A stretch of DNA of 64,000 nt from Mycobacterium noviomagense (GCF_010731635.1 NZ_AP022583.1:4402001-4466000), one strand, 5' to 3'; counted from the first letter of the stretch, positions 8,407 through 18,050 are shown. Numbers and translations are program-made. Notes: a model not told the origin generated them from the letters alone.

Positions 8407-10566
8407 ATGGATCGTCCAGACACGATCATCGAAATTCACCGTCAACGCGTCCAGGACCAGACGGTCGACATGTTCAGCGGCGACAAGTACACCCAGTCGG
8501 TCGACGGAACCGGCTACTCCGCGACGGCCACTCTTGACCTCACGCTGGATCGCGTCTGGTTCGTCCTCGATTCGCATCAGCGGTTGTGGCAGGAGGAGAC
8601 CGACGGTGAGGCCCATGATCCCTTGCGGCATTTCGCGATCGACCTGGTGATCTTCGATTCGAAAATCGTCCTGGATTCGGTGACCTGTATTCCGCTGGTG
8701 TCGCTGCCGCCGCTGACTATCACCGTCCCGGACGGTCCGCGCGCCGGCGAGTCACGCGAGATTCCATACAACGAGATTCCGCTGTTCGGGCGGTTGACAA
8801 TTCATGATCAGCTCGAGCCGCACCAAACAGAGCCGGGCAAGCAGACCATCGCGCTGAACTTCGATGCCCAGGATGCTCCTGTGCTGGTGGCCACCTCGTT
8901 ACGCGACGAGTACGCCGCGCGGCTGTTCGGCCCGCACATCGAGCGGCGCCCCCAAGGCGACACCGTTTTTACCGGACAAGATCCGCGGATCACGTGGGAA
9001 CTCGACTATGCCGAGGCCTACTGGATAACCCACAGCATCGCCGGGGAACTGATGGTGAACCTGGAAAAGCTGCGGCATCCCAGCATCTCCGACGACGAGG
9101 CGAGAACCCGGGTGCTCGACTCACTGGCCGCCCAGATTGCCGACGCGGTCCGTCCGGAAGTGGGCAAGTTCGGCGACGACGGCATCTTGAACCTATTGCC
9201 GTCGCCGGTGGACGTCGACCCGGAAGCACAGGACGACAGCACTTTCAAGGACCTCGACGCCATCGTGCAGCGCTTCGACGTGGGGGAGGACATCCACGAA
9301 TCGTTGGTGGTCCAGCTGAAAACGCTGCGCACTCTGCCGTCCGGCGAGGAGCTGCCCGCGTCCATCCTTGCCGAAAATCCGCACGAGAAAACCGGACTGG
9401 CGGTCACCGGATGGAGCGTCCTGCGGCAGGTCCGCGACACCGTGATGAAAAGCTTTGATCTCGACGAGAGCGACTTCGCCGCCGATGTGCCCTGCCTGCT
9501 GGAGGGGCCGAAGCCCATCAAGGTCGGCGGCCAGGAGCGCAGTCTGGACGCTTTGGACGCCGATATCTTGCCGCGCACCGGGGACGGCCGGTTGGTCATC
9601 GACGGCACGGTGAGCGCCGAAACCAAGCTCTACGACTTCAACGCCACCTTCAAGGTGACCTACGAGATGCGCCTTGACGACATCCCGCGCGACCCGAAGG
9701 GCAAGGAGACCCTGGGAGCCGACGTGGAAAACATCGAGAGTCTCGAACAGGCGTTGAAGATGGCGGGCGAAAAGAAGCGCGCCGGTGAGCTCAGCGACCA
9801 GGACTACGAGGCAGAAGTCAAGCGGGTCAGCGAACGGTTCGATGCGCTTCCGAGGACCGTGGGAGTGCGGCCGACACAGAATCCTCCTGAGCCAGAAGTG
9901 AATCCAAACTTCACACTGTCGACGGCCGGCAAGACCGCCGCAGCCGCCGGCGCCGCGGCTATTGTCGGTCTGCTTGCGCTGCCGGTCACGTGGGCGGTTG
10001 GGGCTGCGGGAGTGGGTGCTGGTGGTGCCGGCGGTCTGCTGTCACTCGCGATTGCGCAGTACATCACCACCGTGCTGACGATTGACTGGTTCGGCACGGG
10101 CATCGGGTCACGTCAAGTCAAGAAATCACTGAACGACCATCCGGAGGGCACATCGCTGCCGCCGATCGGAATACCGGTCGACGTGAATCTCAACCGCCAA
10201 CGCCTCGCCGTGTACTTTCGTCCGCTGCCGGGGAAGCTATGGGTCAGCTGCGTCAGCGCTGACGATGACCATGCTGGCGATGATCATGGCCCCGAGGATG
10301 GCGGCGGCAACATCCGGCTCGTCGGTGGCCGATGGCCCGGCGACGGTCAGCCCTGGAAGCTGTCCAACGATGACGCGATGTTGTACGTCGAATCCGGAGA
10401 ACTACAGCTTTTCGTGGAACTGGATAGCGCCGACGGCAGGGAGCTGCCGATCAGTGTTGCCACAACTGCGGACGGGCGACGCTATCTCAAGCTCGAGGGC
10501 AACGACCCCGGCAGGTTGCACCGGCTTCCGCAGTGCCCGGACACTACTGCGAGCGGCGACGTCTGA
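8407..10566 (+). CDS. Large protein of unknown function coupled to PPK2
   Basis: I do not recognise the family. About residues 1-480 are a soluble, acidic, beta-rich region with no signal peptide; residues ~435-475 are a charged helix (EQALKMAGEKKRAGELSDQDYEAEV). Residues ~505-570 are hydrophobic and Gly/Ala-rich (TAAAAGAAAIVGLLALPV, then LLSLAIAQYITTVLTIDWF), giving one or two membrane passes. The end holds a His/Asp-rich patch (DDDHAGDDHGPEDGG), a possible metal-binding loop, and a further beta-rich segment. The stop lies 2 bases before the PPK2 start, so the two are translationally coupled, suggesting a membrane-linked role in nucleotide or polyphosphate metabolism. This is inference. Confidence 0.8.
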   Translation: MDRPDTIIEIHRQRVQDQTVDMFSGDKYTQSVDGTGYSATATLDLTLDRVWFVLDSHQRLWQEETDGEAHDPLRHFAIDLVIFDSKIVLDSVTCIPLVSLPPLTITVPDGPRAGESREIPYNEIPLFGRLTIHDQLEPHQTEPGKQTIALNFDAQDAPVLVATSLRDEYAARLFGPHIERRPQGDTVFTGQDPRITWELDYAEAYWITHSIAGELMVNLEKLRHPSISDDEARTRVLDSLAAQIADAVRPEVGKFGDDGILNLLPSPVDVDPEAQDDSTFKDLDAIVQRFDVGEDIHESLVVQLKTLRTLPSGEELPASILAENPHEKTGLAVTGWSVLRQVRDTVMKSFDLDESDFAADVPCLLEGPKPIKVGGQERSLDALDADILPRTGDGRLVIDGTVSAETKLYDFNATFKVTYEMRLDDIPRDPKGKETLGADVENIESLEQALKMAGEKKRAGELSDQDYEAEVKRVSERFDALPRTVGVRPTQNPPEPEVNPNFTLSTAGKTAAAAGAAAIVGLLALPVTWAVGAAGVGAGGAGGLLSLAIAQYITTVLTIDWFGTGIGSRQVKKSLNDHPEGTSLPPIGIPVDVNLNRQRLAVYFRPLPGKLWVSCVSADDDHAGDDHGPEDGGGNIRLVGGRWPGDGQPWKLSNDDAMLYVESGELQLFVELDSADGRELPISVATTADGRRYLKLEGNDPGRLHRLPQCPDTTASGDV

Positions 10567-10568
10567 CC

Positions 10569-11447
10569 ATGACACAGATTGATCTGAACGACCTTTCGAC
10601 TCCCGAACACGGATACACCGTCGACGACGAGGATCCCGACGATCCTGTCCTGCTCAATCGCGATGGCAGTCCTGTCGACACATGGCGCGAGGGATATCCG
10701 TACGACCAACTGATGCGCCGCGACGAATACGAGCGAACCAAGCGGCGGCTGCAAATCGAGCTGCTGAAGCTGCAAAGGCACAGCCAACGCACTGGCGCCC
10801 GGCACGTGATCCTGTTCGAGGGTCGTGACGCCGCCGGCAAGGGCGGCACCATTCAGCGATTCATGGAGCACCTCGACCCGCGGGCGGCACGGGTGGTGGC
10901 GCTCGACAAGCCCGGCGAACGCGAGCGAACGCAGTGGTATTTCCAGCGTTACGTGAGCCACCTGCCTGCCGGTGGCGAGATAGTGTTGTTCGACCGGTCG
11001 TGGTACAACCGCGCGGTCGTCGAGAAGGTGATGGGATTCTGTACTTCGGCTCAACACGCCGAATTCCTCGAACAGGCACCGCTATTCGAAGAAATGCTGG
11101 TCAACGACGGGATAAGCCTGACCAAGCTGTGGTTCTCCGTTTCCCCGGCCGAACAGCGGACCAGGTTCGCCATCCGGCTGGTCGACCCGGTTAAACAGTG
11201 GAAGTTTTCGGAGATGGACCTCGAGTCGCTGGACAGGTGGGACGACTACACCGCGGCGAAGGAGGAAATGTTCAGCGCCACCGACAGCGACATCGCTCCG
11301 TGGATCGTTGTCAAAAGCAACGACAAGAAGCGAGCCCGCATCAACGCCATGCGGCACGTTCTCGCCAAGACCGACTACGACGAGAAAGACAGAGAGGTTG
11401 TGGGAGAGCCGGATCCGTTGATCGTGGGTCGTGCGTTGGCTGAGTGA
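10569..11447 (+). CDS. ppk2: Polyphosphate kinase 2
   Basis: Transfers phosphate between polyphosphate and nucleotides (typically making GTP/ATP from NDP). Seen: Walker A GRDAAGKGG at about residues 86-94, the lid segment GERERTQWYFQRYVSHLPAGGEI (in two parts: GERERTQWYFQRY and VSHLPAGGEI), Walker B FDRSWYNRA and the conserved DPVKQWKFSEMDLES. At 292 residues it is a single-domain PPK2 of the class I type. It differs from the M. tuberculosis Rv3232c sequence I recall, so it may be a second paralogue. The start follows the upstream stop by 2 bases. Confidence 0.92.
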   Translation: MTQIDLNDLSTPEHGYTVDDEDPDDPVLLNRDGSPVDTWREGYPYDQLMRRDEYERTKRRLQIELLKLQRHSQRTGARHVILFEGRDAAGKGGTIQRFMEHLDPRAARVVALDKPGERERTQWYFQRYVSHLPAGGEIVLFDRSWYNRAVVEKVMGFCTSAQHAEFLEQAPLFEEMLVNDGISLTKLWFSVSPAEQRTRFAIRLVDPVKQWKFSEMDLESLDRWDDYTAAKEEMFSATDSDIAPWIVVKSNDKKRARINAMRHVLAKTDYDEKDREVVGEPDPLIVGRALAE

Positions 11448-11465
11448 GCGGCGCGCTGCCGGAGG

Positions 11466-12788
11466 CTAACGCGAGCCGGATCCGGCAATCGATCGCGAGC
11501 TGACCTCCGCGGGACGAAACGTCGCCAGGATCACCCCGGCGGCGAAAACCGTCGCGGTGAGCCACGAAAAGTGCCCTGCGGGGGCGAAGCCCGCATAGGC
11601 GAAGTATGCGAGACCATACGTCGCCGATGCGGTGCCGGCCAGCATGACTGGTAGCGCGCATTGACTCCTGAGCGGCGTTCCGAGCGCAGGGAGCGGGGCC
11701 GCGAAAATGCTTCGCTGCCACCACAACAGCGCGAGCTCGGCCGCTGTCACCAGGCAAAGGATGACCACCCATTCCAGTCGAGCCAGCCACCACGCCGTAG
11801 TTCCTTCGACCGGTTGCGGCAACAATCCGGATGGGTAACCGACCAGCGCCACAATGATGACCGGCACCATGTGCCACAGGTACAGGGCCATCACATTGCT
11901 GTTCGCAGTGTGGAGTACTCGCTGCACGCGCCTGGGACGCAACACGCGGTTGAGCAAGGGCCCCACCGTTATGGCCACTCCAGCCTGTGCGCAGGCGAAG
12001 GCCAGCATCGCCACCGTGGGCGGCGCCGAGTTGTCCACCTTTTGCCCCGGCACCCCGATCATGCTGACTGGATAGTGCGCCAGCCAGATCAGCGATGCCA
12101 GCGCAACCGCCGATCCCGTGGCGAGCAGCACAGCCCTGCGACCGACTAACAGCCCTTGACGCCAAGCTATTCCGAGCTGGTAGAGCGTCGCCCAGCACAG
12201 CAGGTAATTCAGCCAGCCGAGGTAGGGGACGTGGGCACCGATTGAGACGGCGTCCACCAACGCGACCGCCACCATCAACACCGCCGGCACTAGCAGACCC
12301 CAATGCTGTTGTGCAGCAATCGATATAGGCGTCAGAGATACCACCAACAGATACACGGCGAGGAACCACAGGTGCATCGCCACTGCCCAGCCCGCGTACT
12401 CCAGCGCGCCACGAGCCACGCCGCAGATATCCAAAACCGCCACCACTACCGAGACCAGCGTGACGTACACCGCTGTAGGCCCGAGTACTCGGGCCAGTCG
12501 ACGTCGAAGCCAAGCCTGGCGTGACATACCGCCGTCACGCCAATGCGTCCACGACACCGCGCCGGCGTATCCGGCTACCAGAAAGAACACCGGGACCGCC
12601 TGAAAAAGCCACGTCAGCCACTGTGTCCAGGGCAGGTCCACGAGCGGGTTTTGGCGACCGAACTGCCCGTCGTCATAGGTCACACATGCGGCCAGCCAAT
12701 GCCCCAGCACGATCAGGAGTACGCCTGATACCCGGTAGAAGTCGACGGCACGATCGCGGCCCGGTCGCGCGGGGTCCGTATCGTCCAT
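11466..12788 (-). CDS. Acyltransferase 3 family membrane protein
   Basis: An integral membrane O-acyltransferase that probably acylates an envelope sugar, lipid or peptide. Seen: the N-terminal motif DFYRVSGVLLIVLGHWL, with the catalytic-type His after the first helix, about ten hydrophobic segments, and VFFLVAGY then a basic loop (RQAWLRRRLARVLGP), which is standard for this family. MALYLWHMVPV lies in a later helix, the second conserved His region. Length 440 is normal. It converges on ppk2 with an 18-base gap; upstream it is separated by about 170 bases from the FAD monooxygenase, also on this strand. Confidence 0.88.
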   Translation of the reverse strand: MDDTDPARPGRDRAVDFYRVSGVLLIVLGHWLAACVTYDDGQFGRQNPLVDLPWTQWLTWLFQAVPVFFLVAGYAGAVSWTHWRDGGMSRQAWLRRRLARVLGPTAVYVTLVSVVVAVLDICGVARGALEYAGWAVAMHLWFLAVYLLVVSLTPISIAAQQHWGLLVPAVLMVAVALVDAVSIGAHVPYLGWLNYLLCWATLYQLGIAWRQGLLVGRRAVLLATGSAVALASLIWLAHYPVSMIGVPGQKVDNSAPPTVAMLAFACAQAGVAITVGPLLNRVLRPRRVQRVLHTANSNVMALYLWHMVPVIIVALVGYPSGLLPQPVEGTTAWWLARLEWVVILCLVTAAELALLWWQRSIFAAPLPALGTPLRSQCALPVMLAGTASATYGLAYFAYAGFAPAGHFSWLTATVFAAGVILATFRPAEVSSRSIAGSGSR

Positions 12789-12956
12789 CAGCGTGTCCCG
12801 ATCGGGAGACGTCGGTGTGGGTGATCAGTGGTTCGGCTCAGCAAGAGACCAGCGATTCTTTCTCGAGCTACCGGGCCCGTCCGAGTCTATGCGCATATCG
12901 CGGTCAGTGAGGGCAGGCCGGTCGCCGATCATTGCCGAACGGGCAACGGGTACCGG

Positions 12957-14474
12957 TCATGCGCTTCCGCACCACGTAGTCAGCGCGTCGCGCAATCCGG
13001 TAGCTGTGCCGCCTCCCACCCACGCGACGTATCCGTCGGGCCGAATCAACACGGCAGCAGGAGCAGTGACCGCGCCAAGTACCGGAAGCTCCCATGCGCC
13101 AGCATATTTGGCATCGATCGACTTGACCCTGCTTGCCCATGGTCCGATATCGAACGAGCCCGGCTCACCGACGTTGAGTAGCACGGGACGGGCCTCGTGC
13201 AGGAGGGTGAATACCCGCATCGGACCGTTGGGTGTGTCCAGGTCGATGTCGGGCATGCGGCGCCCAAGCAGCGGATGGCCGTCACCGAGGTCGTAATGAA
13301 TGTCCAGACCGGACATCATCGCACCGAATCGCCTACGCGGCTCGTCCATGCCGAGAAGCTCAGAAACGGTCTCGCGCAAGGCCTTGGTGCGGTCGTCGTC
13401 CAGACGGAGAAGAAGCGCCATCTGGGCCATCGCGTTGCGCAGGACGCGCGCAGCCACCGGGTGCCGTTCGGCATGGTAGGTATCCACAAGGGTTTCCGGC
13501 GAGGTCTGGTTGACCACCTGGCCCAGCTTCCATCCCAGATTGACCGCATCCTGGACACCGGTGTTGAGGCCCTGGCCGCCCACCGGGTGATGCACGTGTG
13601 CGGCATCGCCGGCCAGCAGGATCCGCCTGTCGCGATAGGCTGCGGCCTGCCGCGCTGCATCGGTGAATCGGGAAATCCAAGCCGGGCTGTGGATTCCGTA
13701 ATCGGTTCCGTATACGGCGATCAGCGCTTCGCTGAGATCCCGCAACATGGGTTCGCTGCTGGAGCCGAGGTGCTGCTCGGTCACCATGACCCGCACCGGG
13801 CCTGCGTCTTCCGGCCTCGAGAGTGCATGGACGCCGAGAGCATCGTGGCGGATGCCCCATTCCGGCTCTGGGCCTCTCTCGAAAGCCATTTCGACCTCGG
13901 CGAGCAGATAGCTGGTGGTCGGATCCCAGCCGGGGAAGTCGATGCCGGCCGCTTTACGAACCAGACTGCGGCCGCCGTCGCAGCCGACGAGATATTTCGT
14001 CCGCATAATATGGCCGTTCGATAGCTCGACGTCGACGCCAGTGTCGTCTTGGGCGAGACCCGTCACCTCACGTCCGCGATAGATCGGCATGGCCAGCTCA
14101 TCGACCCAGCCGGCCAATATGCGCTCGATCTCGTTCTGCCACAGCGCAAGCCCGTAGGGGTGCCGGGTGGGGAAGTCGCTGATGTCCAGACAAATCTGGG
14201 AGAACCCCGCGACCTGTGCTACCTGCCCTTGCGAAATGAACCGCTCTGCAAGTCCCCGTTGATCGAGAACCTCGATGGAACGTGAATGCAGGCCTCCGGC
14301 GCGCGCGCCAATCAGGTCTTGGCTGGCGCGCCGCTCGACAATGGCAACGTCGACTCCGGCCAACGCCAACTCACCTGCCAACATCAGCCCTGTCGGGCCT
14401 CCTCCGGCAATCACCACGGCATGGTCCGATTCGACCTGTCGAGGCGACTCGGCCGGCGCCCATGAACGACCCAC
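12957..14474 (-). CDS. FAD-dependent aromatic hydroxylase (class A, Rox/TetX-like)
   Basis: A flavoprotein monooxygenase that hydroxylates an aromatic or polyketide compound using NAD(P)H and O2. Seen: VIAGGGPTGLMLAGELALAG near the N-terminus (FAD-binding GxGxxG type), the DG motif CDGGRSLVRKAAGIDF, the GD motif LLAGDAAHVHHPVGGQGLNTG, and a C-terminal thioredoxin-like domain ending at IRPDGYVAWVG, as in rifampicin monooxygenase and polyketide hydroxylases. The GTG at 14474 follows GGAGGGG with good spacing; a GTG six codons earlier overlaps that site. It is divergent from sseB. Inactivation of an antibiotic is possible but unproven. Confidence 0.88.
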   Translation of the reverse strand: MGRSWAPAESPRQVESDHAVVIAGGGPTGLMLAGELALAGVDVAIVERRASQDLIGARAGGLHSRSIEVLDQRGLAERFISQGQVAQVAGFSQICLDISDFPTRHPYGLALWQNEIERILAGWVDELAMPIYRGREVTGLAQDDTGVDVELSNGHIMRTKYLVGCDGGRSLVRKAAGIDFPGWDPTTSYLLAEVEMAFERGPEPEWGIRHDALGVHALSRPEDAGPVRVMVTEQHLGSSSEPMLRDLSEALIAVYGTDYGIHSPAWISRFTDAARQAAAYRDRRILLAGDAAHVHHPVGGQGLNTGVQDAVNLGWKLGQVVNQTSPETLVDTYHAERHPVAARVLRNAMAQMALLLRLDDDRTKALRETVSELLGMDEPRRRFGAMMSGLDIHYDLGDGHPLLGRRMPDIDLDTPNGPMRVFTLLHEARPVLLNVGEPGSFDIGPWASRVKSIDAKYAGAWELPVLGAVTAPAAVLIRPDGYVAWVGGGTATGLRDALTTWCGSA

Positions 14475-14607
14475 GTCGAAACCCCCCTCCACTGAGTTTT
14501 AGCTCTGGGCAGCGATTTTGCGGCATGCCCCCGGTCTTGCCGCAAGCCCCCCGGTCCGCTATATGTTGAAGGTGAGGGGAGTATTCACTCGTAAGGATTC
14601 TGAATCG

Positions 14608-15462
14608 GTGAGCACGCGTGCTCAGGTCCTGATCACTGCCGGCGAGTTGGCGCGCCTGATCGAAGCCGACGCTGCGCTGACGATTCTTGACGTGCGTTGG
14701 CGGCTGAACGAGCCCGATGGGCATGCGGCCTACTTACAGGGTCATCTGCCAGGGGCGGTGTATGTCTCGCTGGAAGAAGAGCTCAGCGATCACACGATCT
14801 CTGGGCGGGGACGTCATCCGCTGCCCTCAGGGCCTCGCCTCGAGGCGGCGGCGCGGCGATGGGGCATCCGCCAGGATGTGCCGGTTGTCGTGTATGACGA
14901 TTGGAATCGGGTCGGCTCGTCACGGGCATGGTGGGTGCTGACCGCGGCTGGGTTGCCAGATGTGCGGATTTTGGACGGCGGCCTGGCGGCGTGGCGGTCG
15001 GTCGGCGGCGCTGTCCACACCGGACCTGTCACTCCGCGGCCTGGGAATGTCACTGTGGCGCACAGTGATTTGTATGGCGGAGCCCTGCCCACCTTGACCG
15101 CGCAGCAGGCGGGCTCGGCCGACGTGGCTCTGTTTGATGCAAGGACACCTGAGCGATTTCGTGGCGACACCGAGCCCGTCGACCCGGTCGCCGGTCACAT
15201 TCCCACCGCGAAGAATCTGCCGAGTACCGACGTCCTTACTAGCGACGGGACGTTTCGGACGGATAGTGCGCTGGCCGAACAGCTTTCAGCACATGACTTC
15301 GAGCCTGGGCGTCAGCTGGGCGTCTACTGCGGATCAGGCGTCAGTGCGACCGTTACCGTCGCCGCGCTCGCCACCGTGGGTTATCAGGCAGCGCTGTTTC
15401 CGGGCTCGTGGTCGGAGTGGATTTCCGACCCGGAGCGCGCGATAGCCCGCGGCGACGAATAG
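14608..15462 (+). CDS. sseB: Thiosulfate sulfurtransferase SseB
   Basis: A two-domain rhodanese that transfers sulfane sulfur. Seen: the inactive N-terminal rhodanese domain (LDVRWRLNEPDGHAAYLQGH, YDDWNRVGSSRAWWVLTAAG) and the active C-terminal domain with the catalytic loop CGSGVSATV (Cys near residue 242) and the ending FPGSWSEWISDP. Sequence and length (284 residues from this GTG) agree with M. tuberculosis Rv2291 as I recall it. AAGGA lies 10 bases before the GTG. The open frame extends 30 codons upstream but these are not conserved. It ends one base before the convergent nucleosidase remnant. Confidence 0.93.
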   Translation: MSTRAQVLITAGELARLIEADAALTILDVRWRLNEPDGHAAYLQGHLPGAVYVSLEEELSDHTISGRGRHPLPSGPRLEAAARRWGIRQDVPVVVYDDWNRVGSSRAWWVLTAAGLPDVRILDGGLAAWRSVGGAVHTGPVTPRPGNVTVAHSDLYGGALPTLTAQQAGSADVALFDARTPERFRGDTEPVDPVAGHIPTAKNLPSTDVLTSDGTFRTDSALAEQLSAHDFEPGRQLGVYCGSGVSATVTVAALATVGYQAALFPGSWSEWISDPERAIARGDE

Positions 15463-15463
15463 G

Positions 15464-16047
15464 TCACTGGCGCAACGATGTTGCGAGCCCCCTGATCGCG
15501 GCGTCGGTTGCCCGCTCGATGGCCAGCCTGGACCCTCTGGCGAGGCGGACCAGGCGGGGCAGCGCGCCCGGGCGGCCGATCACGTAGCGGGCGACGGCGG
15601 AGTAGTTCACCCTACCGTCCGGATGGCACAGGCCGACAACGTCGGCGTCCACGGTCGCGTCGGTGGCCCGGTCGCTGATCGCGCGCACCACCGACCACGG
15701 CATGCCGCGCTCGTCGCACACCTTCGCGATCGCGGCCGTCTCCATGTCAAGCGCCACGACGCCTCGCGCCCGCAGCCGCGCGTGTACCGCCGGATCGACA
15801 AGCACGTCATCGGTGGTCCACATCGTTCCGTGGCCGTCGCCGAGCGGGAGTGGCTTCGGCAGGTACTGCGAGCGGTCGGCGCCGTTGACCACCAGCTCAG
15901 GCAACACCAGTGTCCCGATCGGAGTCTCGTCGTCGATAGCGCCGGCGATGCCGACGACAATCACCCGCTCGACGTCGACGGCGTCCAGGAGTCGCACCGT
16001 CGCAGCGGACGAAGCTCCATGGGCATGGCGCAGATGACGGCGATCAC
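15464..16047 (-). pseudogene. Nucleoside phosphorylase/nucleosidase broken by internal deletion
   Basis: The N-terminus is intact from a GTG at 16047 behind GGAGG and reads VIAVICAMPMELRPLRR, the start of this MTA/SAH-nucleosidase-like family. It then changes frame at about 16000 directly into RLLDAVDVERVIVVGIAGAID, which in the family comes about 45 residues later. The joint reads TGCGAC-GG-TGCGAC, so deletion between short direct repeats is likely. The rest is well preserved (VALDMETAAIAKVC, the substrate-binding Glu region, and AISDRATD). The remaining 177-codon frame could start at a GTG at 15997 but lacks the phosphate/ribose loop of the fold. It is the last gene of a five-gene operon. 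Confidence 0.82.
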
Positions 16048-16057
16048 AATCCTCCGC

Positions 16058-17467
16058 TCAAATGGCCTGGCGAGTCTTTGGCAGCCATGGATATCTGCTG
16101 ACCTTGGTGAGCAGTGCGGTAAGCGTTGACACCGGCTCGTCGCCGAGGTGACTGACAGTGTCAACGATCGCGTCGCGCAGGTGGTCGTCGGCGTATTGTT
16201 CAGCAAGCCAATGGAATTTCTCCACGGTGCGCGACCATGTCAGTGGTCGGCTAGGTGCGCCCTCGAAGTCGTGTTGCTCACGGGTCACGCTGCGCCCGTC
16301 GCGGAGCATCACGCTAACCCGCGCGGGTGTCATCCGGGGGTAGGTTGACGTCATCGCCGGGTTGGGCCTTACCGCCACCCTCTGCAGCAGTGCGTGAACG
16401 TCGGCTCGTCGGATCCGCTCGGTTCGCAGTTGTTGGGGTCCGACTTGTCTATCGATGAACGCTGCTGCCAGTAGGTACTTAAGGTTGTAGTCGGCCTGCT
16501 CCTTTGTCTGCGGGATGTCCTTCGTGCCGAAGCTTCCTCCGCCGGCGATGTCGTATGCGCTCTGAAAGGTTTCCAGTTCAATCGATTCGATGTCGCGGTA
16601 ATCGATATTGTGTTCTTCCGCCAACTTGAGTGCGGTTTCGATTGGCGCCTGCCCATGGATCAGAGCGCAATACTTCTTCAAGTGGGTTTCGCGGACGACT
16701 GCTAGCGTCGGGTCGTCGAGCCGAAGGTCAATCTGCTGGCCGAACAGTCGCTCAAGTCCGTTGGGCCCCTCGAAGATTGCTCGTGGGCCGGTGACGCCCC
16801 GCTGAGCCAGTGCCGTGGTGTAGACGGCGCGCTGCGCTGTGATGCCGGGCGAGACACCTTTCCAGTTCGACACCGGCTCCGAGTGGACCGCGGACAGCGA
16901 CACGTTGTCGGCAACCGCGATAGCCATCGCGTTGGCCGTCTGTTCGGCGCTCAGCCGCATAAGCTTCGCCGCTCCCGCTGCAGCCGAGATAGCAAGCTGC
17001 AGTGCATGATTCAAGCCGTGAGCCATCACCGGTACGGACGCAGAGAAGCGGCACTGCACCTCGTAGGCGACGGCCAGAGCGAGCACGAACTCCGCGCCGG
17101 TCACACCCACGTTTTCGGCTACTGCCAGTAACGCGCCGAAATGGTCCGCCGGGTGGCACAATCCGCCGGGCGTCAGGTAGGTGTCCAGTTGATCGACGTA
17201 TCGGACGGCGACAGAGTTGAACAACGTAGCCTGCGCGACGCTGGTTTGCCCGCCGCCGATCATCGACGCCGACGGCGCTGATGCGATGGCCTCGATCTGA
17301 TCGCGTACCGCACGAAGCACATCACCATCCAGCGCGGCGATCGCGCAGCCCACACTGTCACAGATGTTGCGCCGCATCAGCGTTGGTACGTCGCCGGGCA
17401 TGTCGGCGGGAGTAGCGGCCAACACAAACCGGGCCAGGTCGTCGACAACAAATCTGTCTGCAGTCAT
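16058..17467 (-). CDS. MmgE/PrpD family protein
   Basis: Belongs to the 2-methylcitrate dehydratase / cis-aconitate decarboxylase / iminodisuccinate epimerase superfamily. Seen: the helical N-domain (LARFVLAATPADMPGDV), the DVPTLMRRNICDSVGCAIAA region, QLDTYLTPGGLCHPADHFGALLAVAE, where the active-site His/Asp region falls, and KKYCALIHGQAPIETALKLAEE. The length of 469 from the ATG at 17467 is normal; the 66 codons open upstream overlap the endonuclease V gene and are not protein-like. The reaction cannot be read from sequence. The 3' end lies 10 bases before the start of the nucleosidase remnant. Confidence 0.87.
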   Translation of the reverse strand: MTADRFVVDDLARFVLAATPADMPGDVPTLMRRNICDSVGCAIAALDGDVLRAVRDQIEAIASAPSASMIGGGQTSVAQATLFNSVAVRYVDQLDTYLTPGGLCHPADHFGALLAVAENVGVTGAEFVLALAVAYEVQCRFSASVPVMAHGLNHALQLAISAAAGAAKLMRLSAEQTANAMAIAVADNVSLSAVHSEPVSNWKGVSPGITAQRAVYTTALAQRGVTGPRAIFEGPNGLERLFGQQIDLRLDDPTLAVVRETHLKKYCALIHGQAPIETALKLAEEHNIDYRDIESIELETFQSAYDIAGGGSFGTKDIPQTKEQADYNLKYLLAAAFIDRQVGPQQLRTERIRRADVHALLQRVAVRPNPAMTSTYPRMTPARVSVMLRDGRSVTREQHDFEGAPSRPLTWSRTVEKFHWLAEQYADDHLRDAIVDTVSHLGDEPVSTLTALLTKVSRYPWLPKTRQAI

Positions 17468-17498
17468 GGTCAGGGCGTCGATATCATCTTGAATTGAC

Positions 17499-18050
17499 TC
17501 ACTTTTTCGAGCTTGCTTCATCGTCCGAGAGTGCCTTCGCGGGGTCCGGCGCCTCATGCTCGCGCGCGAGGCGGTCGGCCCGCTTAAGGAGAGTGGGCAA
17601 TCGGTGCGGGCCATGCATGCGACGGATGAGCTCGGCCGCCTCGTGCGTGTTAATTCCTGCCGCACTGACGAATAGCGGCCGGTTGCTGGAGCCGCGCAGC
17701 ACAGAGACCGCGCTGCCTTCGGCGAACGCGGCCTTCGCTACACCGATGACCGCCGTTCGGCCGAGCGCTTCGTGCAGTCGCGCCCCCAGACCAGGTTGAC
17801 CCTCTCGCAGCCACACGTGACCATCGATGACCACCACCTCGACAGGTTGGTGCCGCTGCACCACGGTGACCGCCTCGAGGAGGAAGGGCAGTTCCCGCTT
17901 GTAGAACGCCCCCGATTCATATGGTGCCGGCGTCACCGCCGCGCGGCGGACGCATTCGAGCGTCGAGCTGAGGTCGGACCAATCGGCGAAGCCCACGGCA
18001 GCGGTGACCACTGCGGGCGCCGCATACTGAACATCCATCGCGACGAGCAT
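17499..18050 (-). CDS. nfi: Endonuclease V family nuclease
   Basis: Cuts DNA near deaminated adenine (inosine), or edited RNA. Seen in family order: DVQY at the start with the first catalytic Asp, PYESGAFYKRELPFLLEA with the catalytic Glu, VVVIDGHVWL with the second Asp, GLGARLHEAL with the conserved His, and VIGVAKAAF. The protein has 183 residues, shorter than E. coli EndoV (about 223), mainly at the N-terminus. It sits inside an apparent metabolic operon (9 bases after the alcohol dehydrogenase, 31 before PrpD), which is an unusual context for a repair enzyme. Confidence 0.82.
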   Translation of the reverse strand: MLVAMDVQYAAPAVVTAAVGFADWSDLSSTLECVRRAAVTPAPYESGAFYKRELPFLLEAVTVVQRHQPVEVVVIDGHVWLREGQPGLGARLHEALGRTAVIGVAKAAFAEGSAVSVLRGSSNRPLFVSAAGINTHEAAELIRRMHGPHRLPTLLKRADRLAREHEAPDPAKALSDDEASSKK

